Source: an uncultured Bacilli bacterium
GTDB lineage: Bacteria; Bacillota_I; Bacilli_A; RFN20; DUOF01
Reading direction: 5' to 3'
Length of the DNA stretch: 18,423 bases
Assembly: GCA_934101685.1 (NCBI GenBank)
Contig: CAKORZ010000022.1
Span: 1-18,423, forward strand
Part shown: positions 6,691-14,341 of the stretch, piece after piece
Numbering within the stretch: the stretch's first letter is position 1
Layout: every line of letters starts with the position of its first letter
Translations under genes and position numbers: made by a program
Notes under the pieces: model-generated
Databases searched by the model: none
Told to the model about the DNA's origin: nothing
What the model saw: the letters and a program-made list of their open reading frames with translations, nothing else

Positions 6691-7803
6691 ATGAATTACA
6701 CTTACCCAAATTATAAAAAAAACATTATAAACATCTCAGCTAGTTTTAATAAAATGTTAGGAAACAAAACAGATGTAAAAACATTAAAAATAATAGATAA
6801 TTACATAGAAAAAGACTATAAAAATGTTGTCTTTTTAATACTTGATGGATGTGGCATGCACCCACTAAAAGTTAATACAGATAAAAATAATATATTAAGA
6901 AAAAATATCAAACAAGTTTTAACATCAACATTCCCATCTACTACAACTAATGCAACAACCACTATGATGAGCTGCACATATCCAAGCATGCATGGTTGGT
7001 TAGGATGGAGTTTATACTTTGAAGAGCTAAATAAAGCAATTGATATATACTTAGATAAGGATAGTTATAGTGAAGAAAAAATAGATAGTAAATTTGTATA
7101 TGATAGGCTTCCTTTTAATGCATACTATGAAAACAATATGAATTATACTGTTAATACAGTCTTTCCTAGTTATTTTAAAAAGGGACTTAGTGAAAATAAT
7201 TATACTTATACAGATACTGATGACTTATTTAAAGGTATAGAAAATTGTTTAAAAAAAGAAGGAAAACAATTTGTTTATTCTTATTGTGGTGATCCTGACT
7301 ACACAATGCATGAATTTGGTGTTACTAGTAAAGAAGCTAAAAATGTTATTAGTCATTTATCTGATTTAGTAAATAATTTAACTTCTAAATATAATGACAC
7401 CTTATTTGTGATAACCGCTGATCATGGGCATGTTGATATAGATGGTTATATAGAAATATATAAAGATAAAGAATTATTAGACTTATTAGAATGGCCTTTA
7501 TTTTTAGAGCCACGCGCTACTGGTTTTAAAGTAAAAAAAGGTAAAGAAAAACAATTTGAAAAACTTTTTAAACAACATTATTCAAAAGATTTCAAATTGT
7601 ATAAGACTAATTATTTAATAAATAAAGGAATATTTGGGCCTAAAACTGATAATTTGAAACTATTAGGTGATTATATTGCTAGTTGTAAGAACAATAAACA
7701 ATTTTTATTTAGTGAAGATTCAACACATTTTAAAGGTCATCACACATCTTTTGGAAAAGAAATGCTTGTCCCACTTATAGTTATTGAAGGGAAAAGCAAC
7801 TAA
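6691..7803 (+). CDS. Alkaline-phosphatase-superfamily phosphodiesterase / nucleotide pyrophosphatase
   Basis: This 370-aa enzyme is of the type I phosphodiesterase/nucleotide pyrophosphatase kind. Metal and catalytic motifs appear in order: LILDGCG (D52), FPSTTTNA (nucleophile Thr84 or Thr85), YPSMHGWLGW, GDPDYTMHEFG (D203, H207), ADHGH (D244, H245) and KGHHTSFG (H350). It should hydrolyse phosphodiester or phosphate-ester bonds using two metal ions; the substrate is open. There is no signal peptide, so it is probably cytosolic, unlike many secreted relatives. The ATG has AAGGAG eight bases upstream. It is divergent from the tetR operon across 109 bases and could share its regulation. Its TAA overlaps the stop of the convergent M60 gene, and no terminator hairpin is seen after it. 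Confidence 0.88.
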   Translation: MNYTYPNYKKNIINISASFNKMLGNKTDVKTLKIIDNYIEKDYKNVVFLILDGCGMHPLKVNTDKNNILRKNIKQVLTSTFPSTTTNATTTMMSCTYPSMHGWLGWSLYFEELNKAIDIYLDKDSYSEEKIDSKFVYDRLPFNAYYENNMNYTVNTVFPSYFKKGLSENNYTYTDTDDLFKGIENCLKKEGKQFVYSYCGDPDYTMHEFGVTSKEAKNVISHLSDLVNNLTSKYNDTLFVITADHGHVDIDGYIEIYKDKELLDLLEWPLFLEPRATGFKVKKGKEKQFEKLFKQHYSKDFKLYKTNYLINKGIFGPKTDNLKLLGDYIASCKNNKQFLFSEDSTHFKGHHTSFGKEMLVPLIVIEGKSN

Positions 7804-10800
7804 CTTATCGTAAATGAATCAACTTGTATTTTCCCTTTTATTACTTTTATTTTAATATCATGTTCTTTATTTTCTAATAAATCAGACAAATATCCTAAAG
7901 TAGTTGAATTATTATTAGTTAATTCAACTTCTTTTTTTATACCATCTATTTCTACCTCTATCACACATTTTTCTTTTTGCTTTACGTATAACCCAAATTT
8001 AGTCCCCTTAAATTTATATTTTATAATACCATTTCCACTTACTAAATGTCCAAATGTAGAAAGAGTTTTATTCTCTATTACAAATTGTTTTTTACTAGTA
8101 TTATAATACTCTAATTCATCTAATGATTTTAAAATTCCACTATATTCATAACTAATATTAATCTCTGCCATACTAATATATCTATGTGAATCAGTATCAG
8201 TAACTTCTAATTTATAATATCTTATATTTTTCTCTTCAAATGTTACTTTTAATCTCTTATTAGAATAAGTAAGATTACTATACTCTCCAATTAATTCCAT
8301 GGAATCAAGGCTATTCCCTCCATATAGTTTAAATGAAGTAGGCATATGTACTTGTCCTGAGTTTCTACCAATTATAGTTAATGAATTACAATTTACACTT
8401 TCACCTAAATCAACTGTTAGTACAAATGGATCACCATTAGAAATAAGATGATTAGCTTCACTATGATAAAAAGTATTTAAATCTCCATCAAATATATTAT
8501 CTATTTTAGTAGTATTATCCCACTCTGTATAATTCTCTAAACTAACTAATTTTTCTTTAGTAACATCATGAACACTTATAACCTCATTAACTAAATAATT
8601 TCTAAAGTATTTTTCTTCACTTTTAAAATCATATTCTTTGTAATAAACATCTACATTATATAAATTATCACTAGAAATATTGCTAATAGTTTCAGTTTCG
8701 TCATTATTAGTTACTAGCTTAAGTTCACTAAAGGCATCATAAGTAGTAGATAATGTAATCTCTTTAAAATAAACATAATCACCTTTTTTCAAACTATAAT
8801 ATTCAGTTTTAGTAGTATTATTCCCATTCCCATTAACAGAAATGGCTTGAGAGTAATTATCTCTATTATTAAATGATAAATATAACGTGTTATTTCCTCT
8901 ACCACATCTAAGTTGAAAAGCGTAATTGCCATCTTCACTAATATATATTTTACCTTCAACTACTCCTATTTGATTAGGATTTATACCATTAATAAATGTA
9001 CTATTTATTTTCTCTTCTATAACACTAGAATATCCTTCAAAATTATTAGTCAAAGCTTCATCAACGCTATTATATTTTTTAGAATCATATATATATTTAG
9101 CCTTATTTAAAAGATTAGAAATTCTTTGTCTCAAATTAATAGTAAGTTTAATATCTTTAACATCAATTGTAGGATGTTCAATAGATACAACAACTTTCAT
9201 AGTAGAAGAATACTCTGATTTTCCTGGAGTATATTTATACACATTTTCAGATACTTTTATTAACTCTCCTGACATAGGATTAGATATTTCTCTAATAGAA
9301 TAAGTAAATCCATTAGGAACAGTCAAATAGTTATTAAAATCTAAAGTAAAATCTTCTCCTGCTTCTATTTCATAGGGCTTTACAGTCTCTACAAAAACTT
9401 CATTATCATTAACATAGTAACTTCTACCTGTTTGATAAACTGAAGCAATTGGAATAAACACAGGAAGTCCTTTATTTTGATATTTTTCTTTGACTGAATC
9501 TGAAATTGGTTGATTAAGAATATTCTCAAAATAGTAAGTTAAATCATAACCTGTAACAGTACACAAAGCATCATACCAAGCATCTGCAGTTCTTTTACCA
9601 GCATCTAACTTAGTTGCTTGTATAAAGTTATCTACTCCAAAGGAATGGATAATATCTGCATATATATTTAAAGATGTTTGAGGTTCACCACCACTAGATA
9701 AAGATAGTGTTTCTCTTAAACTTCTAGAAGGATCAGTAAATCTATTCCATCCACCACCTAGTGAACTATCATTTGTACTTCGTAACGCTGATATATTAGT
9801 ATACAAAACATATGATAATAAACTAGTTGCGTTATTAGTAACTTCTGTTACTGGATCTATACCATAATTTTGATAATGATGATTAAATTCATGTATATTT
9901 CCCCACATACCAGTAGTAGTAATAGCTTTGTAATTTAAGCTGCCACTCATCCAACTAGGAGGTGCATTAACCCATTTATTTCCTCCGACAAATGCTACTG
10001 CCGCACCTGCTGCAACAAAAGGATCATACACAAAATCAACACCTATATATTTATTTGATGAATTAGGAACTTCATTAGATGTTCTAATAATTTTCTCCCA
10101 AATATCACCAACTTGCATTAAGTTTCTATAATCATAATTAGCATATGCTTTTGGCCCTGAATGTCTAACTCCAGTATCCCATATTTCAAAATCATAATAT
10201 GGAGCACTAAAATCTTTCATTTTTTCTACATCTTCTTCCGTAGTTTGACCATAAATAAAATATGCATATTGAACTGCACCAGATATAGTAACACTAAATT
10301 CACTATCAAATCTTTCTGGATATAAGTATATAGGGCCGCCTAAATAATTTCCAACATACCCTGTTGTGCTACTAATCTTCATTATATTTCCTATATTTGG
10401 CATTCTTACAAAATCATTTCTAGCCTTCCATATATTGTTATTAATATTTCTATGACTAGTTTGGCCAACTACAACTGTAAGAGAACCAATACTGTTTAAA
10501 TCTTCTTCTGATATTTCAATTTTAACAACCTCTCCAGCAGGAGCATATAACCCAGTAATATAATTCCTTTGCTCATTTGGTTTAATAGTAACTTTAGCTA
10601 TTACTGCTTTTTCATCATCACTAACATCGCCATAATACATATTAACTGAAGCACTATGTTTATATAGTTTTTTATTTATAGGCTCGCCATTAAGATATAA
10701 ATTACCATTTTCATCCATAGAATCATATGTTGTAGGTGAAGCTCTAAGTAATGCATCTTCTTTTAGAATATTATCCTTTTCTTCATCTGTGATATTTGCT

Positions 10801-11048
10801 AAACTAGTCCCATACACTGGATATCTACTATTTAATCCTTCATTACTAGTAGTTGTAGGTATATTTCTTTTAGTCTCTCCAATAATTTCTATAGTTTGAC
10901 CAATTTTACTAGTAACCTTGTTATCTATAACAAATCTTTCTAATTTTTCATCTTTTTTATTTATCATAATTCCTGCAATCACTGAAGCAGTTACTATAAC
11001 TACAAACAATAATATAATGACTATATATTTAATTTTATTTTTTCTCAT
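7800..11048 (-). CDS. Membrane-anchored M60 (enhancin-like) metallopeptidase with carbohydrate-binding-like domains
   Basis: This 1082-aa surface protein starts with a basic end and one hydrophobic segment (about 8-29) without a clear cleavage site, so it is probably a signal anchor. The M60 region covers about 150-550: the NYITGLYAPAGEVV strand typical of the family, then HEFNH (H386, E387, H390) and Glu402 as the likely third ligand. After it come beta-sandwich regions: a PA14-like stretch (about 680-790), an F5/8 type C-like domain (about 830-965, DNIFDGDLNTFYHSE) and a last galactose-binding-like domain (about 970-1082). M60 enzymes cleave glycoproteins such as mucins, the sandwich domains holding the glycan. 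I chose the ATG at 11048, with TAGGAGTG eight bases upstream; a longer frame to 11081 lacks a ribosome site. There is no LPXTG motif. The gene stands alone and is convergent with the phosphodiesterase. Confidence 0.9.
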   Translation of the reverse strand: MRKNKIKYIVIILLFVVIVTASVIAGIMINKKDEKLERFVIDNKVTSKIGQTIEIIGETKRNIPTTTSNEGLNSRYPVYGTSLANITDEEKDNILKEDALLRASPTTYDSMDENGNLYLNGEPINKKLYKHSASVNMYYGDVSDDEKAVIAKVTIKPNEQRNYITGLYAPAGEVVKIEISEEDLNSIGSLTVVVGQTSHRNINNNIWKARNDFVRMPNIGNIMKISSTTGYVGNYLGGPIYLYPERFDSEFSVTISGAVQYAYFIYGQTTEEDVEKMKDFSAPYYDFEIWDTGVRHSGPKAYANYDYRNLMQVGDIWEKIIRTSNEVPNSSNKYIGVDFVYDPFVAAGAAVAFVGGNKWVNAPPSWMSGSLNYKAITTTGMWGNIHEFNHHYQNYGIDPVTEVTNNATSLLSYVLYTNISALRSTNDSSLGGGWNRFTDPSRSLRETLSLSSGGEPQTSLNIYADIIHSFGVDNFIQATKLDAGKRTADAWYDALCTVTGYDLTYYFENILNQPISDSVKEKYQNKGLPVFIPIASVYQTGRSYYVNDNEVFVETVKPYEIEAGEDFTLDFNNYLTVPNGFTYSIREISNPMSGELIKVSENVYKYTPGKSEYSSTMKVVVSIEHPTIDVKDIKLTINLRQRISNLLNKAKYIYDSKKYNSVDEALTNNFEGYSSVIEEKINSTFINGINPNQIGVVEGKIYISEDGNYAFQLRCGRGNNTLYLSFNNRDNYSQAISVNGNGNNTTKTEYYSLKKGDYVYFKEITLSTTYDAFSELKLVTNNDETETISNISSDNLYNVDVYYKEYDFKSEEKYFRNYLVNEVISVHDVTKEKLVSLENYTEWDNTTKIDNIFDGDLNTFYHSEANHLISNGDPFVLTVDLGESVNCNSLTIIGRNSGQVHMPTSFKLYGGNSLDSMELIGEYSNLTYSNKRLKVTFEEKNIRYYKLEVTDTDSHRYISMAEINISYEYSGILKSLDELEYYNTSKKQFVIENKTLSTFGHLVSGNGIIKYKFKGTKFGLYVKQKEKCVIEVEIDGIKKEVELTNNNSTTLGYLSDLLENKEHDIKIKVIKGKIQVDSFTIS

Positions 11049-11066
11049 ATTAACACTCCTACTACC

Positions 11067-11072
11067 ATTATA
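11067..11072 (-). promoter_or_regulatory. Probable -10 box of the M60 gene
   Basis: TATAAT lies about 19 bases upstream of the chosen ATG on the minus strand, without a clear -35 box. A consensus TTGACA farther upstream (11144-11149) has only poorly matching -10 hexamers at 17-20 bases and could mark a second start. Confidence 0.35.
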
Positions 11073-11221
11073 TTTTAACATATAAAAAGTATTGTTTAAA
11101 TTTTTATATATTATATAAATATAATTTTAATAATAAAAAAAACTGTCAATTATATTAGGCCGTTTTATATTCATAAAAAGCTCTATGTTGAAACTAGAAA
11201 ATTTATTTTTTTATTGTTTAA

Positions 11222-11240
11222 TCGCACAAAATTCGCACAA
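11222..11240. repeat. Short direct repeat TCGCACAA, two copies
   Basis: Two identical 8-base units start 11 bases apart in otherwise nearly pure AT sequence. They may be a protein-binding site or a remnant. No further copies were noticed nearby. Confidence 0.4.
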
Positions 11241-11269
11241 TTTATCAAAAAAAGCAAGTATAAAAGCAT

Positions 11270-11297
11270 AAAAAAAGTCTAGAGAAATCTAGACTTT
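11270..11297 (-). terminator. Strong intrinsic terminator after tRNA-Trp
   Basis: A perfect 10-bp stem (AAAGTCTAGA with TCTAGACTTT) closes a 4-base loop. On the minus strand it is followed by seven T. It lies 11 bases past the encoded CCA end of the tRNA and closes the acp-yqeY-tRNA unit. Confidence 0.85.
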
Positions 11298-11308
11298 AAC
11301 TTTCTAAA

Positions 11309-11382
11309 TGGCAGGAGCAGAAGGAATCGAACCCTCATCAGTGGTTTTGGAGACCATTATTCTACCTTTGAACTATGCTCCT
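11309..11382 (-). tRNA. tRNA-Trp (anticodon CCA)
   Basis: This 74-base cloverleaf has a 7-bp acceptor stem (AGGAGCA with TGCTCCT), discriminator G and an encoded CCA end. The D arm contains AAAGGTA, the anticodon loop is CTCCAAA with anticodon CCA, and the T arm has loop TTCGATT. The outermost anticodon-stem pair (A27-C43) is a mismatch. The anticodon reads only UGG, consistent with a standard code in which TGA is a stop. The 5' end is only 19 bases after the yqeY-like stop codon, so the tRNA is probably cut from the acp-yqeY transcript. Confidence 0.96.
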
Positions 11383-11385
11383 ATA

Positions 11386-11403
11386 AAGGATATTACTATC
11401 CTT
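11386..11403 (-). other. Small hairpin between the yqeY-like gene and tRNA-Trp
   Basis: On the minus strand AAGGATA and TATCCTT form a perfect 7-bp stem with loop GTAA. It begins inside the stop codon of the yqeY-like gene and ends three bases before the tRNA. Only TTTAT follows, so it is a poor terminator; a processing signal or weak attenuator is equally possible. Confidence 0.45.
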
Positions 11404-11824
11404 ATTGATTTTTTGCTATTTGACTAACTTTACTCATATCACATTTACCAGCATAATTAGTCTTAAAATATCTCATAATACTTGGCATTGATTTATCTTC
11501 TAATTTACTAATAATTGTTTTTATTTCTTCTTCACTTAACATGCTTGGCAAAAATTTCTTTATGTATTCCATTTGACCTTTTAGAAGTTCCACTTTACTA
11601 GTATTATTAACCTTTTCAAAATTACTAATTTCATCCTCTAATTCTTTAACTGTTTTTTGAATTAAAGAAATTACATCAGCATCAGTTAACTCTTCACCTT
11701 TTTCTCTTTTATTAATTTCTAAAAGCATACATTTATTAATTAATACAGAATAAATAGCTCTAGCATTAGTATCCTTACTCTTTAATGCCTCTAAGTTAGC
11801 CTTTTTAATATCTTGAAACAACAT
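11402..11824 (-). CDS. yqeY: YqeY-like protein (GatB/YqeY domain)
   Basis: This 140-aa helical protein starts with the usual LFQDIKKANLEALKSKD and contains LINKCMLLEINKR, the EL..AD.....QK..KELED region and the C-terminal GK.DM..V...A motif of the YqeY family. The family matches the tRNA-binding tail domain of GatB, the amidotransferase that makes Gln-tRNA or Asn-tRNA. The role of free-standing YqeY is not settled; a link to tRNA handling is likely. Its length is typical. Its ATG shares a base with the stop of acp (TAATG) and has only a weak ribosome site (AGAGGC), so translation is probably coupled. tRNA-Trp follows 19 bases later. Confidence 0.9.
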   Translation of the reverse strand: MLFQDIKKANLEALKSKDTNARAIYSVLINKCMLLEINKREKGEELTDADVISLIQKTVKELEDEISNFEKVNNTSKVELLKGQMEYIKKFLPSMLSEEEIKTIISKLEDKSMPSIMRYFKTNYAGKCDMSKVSQIAKNQ

Positions 11825-12048
11825 TATTTCTTTGCCTCTGCACTTCTAACAACATCGCCAACTGTTTTGAAATTTAATAATTCATCATTTTCAAAAGTGA
11901 TACCTAACTTTTCTTCACCATCTAAAATGATTTCTACTAGATCCAAAGAATCTAATCCTAATTCTTTTAAATTAGAATCCATTGTAATTTTACTAGCATC
12001 TCCAGTTTTAGCACCAATAATAGTTTTAAATTCTTCAAAATAATTCAT
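11824..12048 (-). CDS. acpP: Acyl carrier protein
   Basis: This 74-aa acidic helical protein has the phosphopantetheine attachment motif GLDSLDLVE, with Ser34 as the modified residue. The length and the later pattern (KLGITFENDEL, TVGDVV) are typical of bacterial ACP, which carries acyl chains in fatty acid or phospholipid synthesis. The start has GAGGTG eight bases upstream. It has its own good promoter overlapping the end of yvcK and is followed directly by the yqeY-like gene. No fatty acid synthesis enzyme lies nearby, so it may be either the general ACP or a specialised second copy. Confidence 0.93.
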   Translation of the reverse strand: MNYFEEFKTIIGAKTGDASKITMDSNLKELGLDSLDLVEIILDGEEKLGITFENDELLNFKTVGDVVRSAEAKK

Positions 12049-12068
12049 AAAATCACACCTCGTTTAAA

Positions 12069-12097
12069 ATTATAGCATCTCTATTTATTTTTGTCTA
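12069..12097 (-). promoter_or_regulatory. Promoter of acp-yqeY-tRNA-Trp
   Basis: TAGACA (12092-12097) and TATAAT (12069-12074) are 17 bases apart on the minus strand. The -35 box lies immediately after the stop codon of yvcK. Transcription would start near 12062, just before the acp ribosome site. Confidence 0.7.
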
Positions 12098-13015
12098 TCA
12101 TTGTCTTAATATTATTTTCTTAGTTAATTCTGCATTGTGTCTAACCTTATTATCTATTATTTCCACTACATCGTATAGTTCATAATTCTCTCTAGCATCA
12201 TCACATTCAACCATTTTCCCACCTTCAGTTTCATATTTTTCTATAATGTTATCATCGATTTTGCCATTATTAACTATTACCCTATCTATGCTTTTATTCA
12301 TTATTTTTTCTAAAGTTTCAACATGATCATTAACAGTATAATTATTCGTTTCTCCAACCTCAGTCATTATATTACAAACATAAACAATAGAAGCCATACT
12401 ACTACAAATAGCCTCTTTTATTTTATCAATACATAAAACTGCTCCTACACTTGTATATAAACTTCCTGGGCAAAGAACAATAATATCAGCCATTCTTATT
12501 TTTTCTAGCATTACCTCATTACATATAGCCTCATTACTACTATATAATTCACTTATCTTTTTATTACATTTTCCAATAAAACATTCATGCTCTATTATTT
12601 CTCCATCTTCACATTTTGCGCATAAAGTTAAAGGATTATTGCTTGATAAAAATATGTTTGCTTCAATATTTTCTTTCTCTTTAAAATATTTTATTACTTT
12701 ATCTATATCATTATATTTCATCCACAAAGAAGTAATCATAAGGTTCCCTAAACTCACCTTATTTACACCATGCAACGAATTAAATCTATAATCAAAAATA
12801 TCTTTTAAAGAACTTTTCTCATCAATAAGCTCATTTAAAACCATTCTAAGATCTCCTACTGCAACAGTTTTAAATTCTTTTCTTATTTTGCCAGTATGCC
12901 CACCATCATCTGTAGATGATACAATTATTGATAGGTCTAAATCTTCATTTTTAAATCCTCTTACTATATTAGACAAGCCATGTCCTCCACCAATAAGAAC
13001 AATTTTTTTCTTCAT
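12098..13015 (-). CDS. yvcK: YvcK/CofD-family protein, gluconeogenesis and morphology factor
   Basis: This 305-aa Rossmann-type protein shows the family signatures in order: IGGGHGLS (8-15), STDDGGHTGKIR (usual form DDGGSSGRLR), VGDLRMVL, GNLMIT, LCPGSLYTSVGAVL and NIMTEVGETNNYTVNDH. In Bacillus subtilis YvcK binds UDP-sugars, is needed on gluconeogenic carbon and affects cell-wall shape. The GGHTG variant replaces a usual Ser by His. I chose the ATG at 13015 because AGGTG is seven bases upstream; the ATG at 13021 is too close to it. The usual neighbours rapZ and whiA are absent. It follows two membrane or exported proteins on the same strand, 43 bases after the nearer one, which points to an envelope role. 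It is cytosolic. Confidence 0.9.
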   Translation of the reverse strand: MKKKIVLIGGGHGLSNIVRGFKNEDLDLSIIVSSTDDGGHTGKIRKEFKTVAVGDLRMVLNELIDEKSSLKDIFDYRFNSLHGVNKVSLGNLMITSLWMKYNDIDKVIKYFKEKENIEANIFLSSNNPLTLCAKCEDGEIIEHECFIGKCNKKISELYSSNEAICNEVMLEKIRMADIIVLCPGSLYTSVGAVLCIDKIKEAICSSMASIVYVCNIMTEVGETNNYTVNDHVETLEKIMNKSIDRVIVNNGKIDDNIIEKYETEGGKMVECDDARENYELYDVVEIIDNKVRHNAELTKKIILRQ

Positions 13016-13032
13016 GTACATTCACCTAATCT

Positions 13033-13062
13033 AATATATGAAAAATATGTAGAATTTGTTAA
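13033..13062 (-). promoter_or_regulatory. Candidate internal promoter before yvcK
   Basis: TTAACA (13057-13062, overlapping the stop of the upstream gene) and TATATT (13033-13038) are 18 bases apart on the minus strand. It could give yvcK expression independent of the two upstream genes. Confidence 0.4.
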
Positions 13063-14330
13063 TCAGTATCTTTTCCTCTAACAAAAATATATATAAATAC
13101 TGGTATAGCCGCTGCAATGCACAATATACCAACTATAATAAAATCTTTTACAATAATTTTATTAACTGAATGATTAGAATACAACTCATATTTTTCAGAT
13201 CTAACAACAATATATGAATCATCATCTTTAGCAAGTGCATACAAATAATATGTTCCAACACTATTTCTTAAAATAACTCCCTTATTTGATGAATATTTTC
13301 CCTTTCTTTCACTATTTTCATAATTGGTAATAAAATCTTCATAAGTAAGTTTATCATCTTCTCTAGTTGACCAATAGTATAAAGAATTAGATTCATCAAG
13401 AGTTTTTCCTTTACCTGGCGTTGCCTTTATAACAATTCTTCTACTAGATGTCGCATCTTTAGCAACACTACTCTCTAAACTTATTAATACATTCTTACAA
13501 TTAATAACAAAACTATATGTAAATGTTTCACTAACATTTAATCCATTTGCTATATTTATAGAAATTTTATTATCTAAATTATAATTTAAGCAATCTACAA
13601 ATTCACTATTTTTTAATGTTAACTCACTATCTATATTTTTTACAATTTCACAGCTATTAATTTTTATATTAACTTCATTAGAAAAGCCAAATAAACCTCC
13701 ATTAATATAAAAAGTTATATCTCCATATTTATTAGTTGTAGACACACTATTAATATCAATTCCATCATATGTAACTTTTGATACATCTAATCCAGATTCA
13801 TTTTCATTAGGAACAATAACTTTTATTATATTAATAACCTCACTGCTTACATATTGTCTAATAATATATGTTCCAATCTCATTATATAATGGTAGTAATT
13901 TTTGACTACTTTTATTAACCAAAAAAGAATTTTCAAAAGCACCACTATATACAATCTCACCATTTATAGATACATCAGCCCATGCATCTTCCCCATATCC
14001 TAAAAAAGGTCTATCATCATACACTACTGCATAAAAATAAAATGCAGAAGCATAAAAAGTTTCTATGCCATTAACGTTACCAGCATATAACACCTTATTT
14101 GAAATATTCATATCATTAGCGTTTGCTATAATAAATGAAGATTTATTTTTATCATTCATAAGATATATTGCATTATCTCCGCATTCATAATAATTATTTG
14201 ATTCTGCTTTAAGTATATTTCCATTACAAGTATCATTATATGAAAAAGCTTTAACATTAGATTCACCTAATGCAATAAAAAGACAAATAAATGCCATAAG
14301 AACACTATATTTAAATATTACTTTTTTCAC
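13059..14330 (-). CDS. Exported protein with C-terminal membrane anchor, function unknown
   Basis: I do not recognise the family of this 423-aa protein. A basic start and hydrophobic core (residues 1-25, ending near SNVKA) form a good signal peptide. The body is rich in Asn, Ser and Tyr, with alternating beta strands suggesting several beta-sandwich or Ig-like domains and a few Cys (CNGN, YYECGD). A C-terminal segment (about 391-415, DFIIVGILCIAAAIPVFIYIFV) with positive RG behind it would hold it in the membrane facing out. I chose the GTG at 14328-14330: GGTGAT lies about five bases upstream and the product then begins MKK. The frame extends to 14345. It sits 11 bases after the CvpA-like gene and before yvcK, so all three are probably co-expressed. 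Confidence 0.72.
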   Translation of the reverse strand: MKKVIFKYSVLMAFICLFIALGESNVKAFSYNDTCNGNILKAESNNYYECGDNAIYLMNDKNKSSFIIANANDMNISNKVLYAGNVNGIETFYASAFYFYAVVYDDRPFLGYGEDAWADVSINGEIVYSGAFENSFLVNKSSQKLLPLYNEIGTYIIRQYVSSEVINIIKVIVPNENESGLDVSKVTYDGIDINSVSTTNKYGDITFYINGGLFGFSNEVNIKINSCEIVKNIDSELTLKNSEFVDCLNYNLDNKISINIANGLNVSETFTYSFVINCKNVLISLESSVAKDATSSRRIVIKATPGKGKTLDESNSLYYWSTREDDKLTYEDFITNYENSERKGKYSSNKGVILRNSVGTYYLYALAKDDDSYIVVRSEKYELYSNHSVNKIIVKDFIIVGILCIAAAIPVFIYIFVRGKDTD

Positions 14331-14341
14331 GCTAATCACCA

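Larger units (their letters stand above)
11049..11273. other. Gap between the M60 gene and the tRNA terminator
   Basis: These 225 bases hold the M60 promoter region, an all-AT inverted repeat (11103-11119) and an 8-base direct repeat TCGCACAA (11222-11229 and 11233-11240). The longest frame starting with ATG on the minus strand has 28 codons and no ribosome site. I see no gene here. Confidence 0.6.

Noticed and set aside
11103..11119. Inverted repeat TTTATATA-T-TATATAAA
   Set aside because: It contains only A and T in a region of nearly pure AT, so chance is sufficient. It has no T run suited to a terminator and no clear promoter overlap.
11174..11262. Small 28-codon frame on the minus strand in the gap
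   Set aside because: It begins inside the T run of the terminator, has no ribosome site, and its hydrophobic product reflects AT-rich sequence.
11049..11382. Integration site of a mobile element at the 3' end of tRNA-Trp
   Set aside because: No duplicated tRNA 3' segment, integrase or mobile gene was found downstream. A normal terminator follows the tRNA directly.
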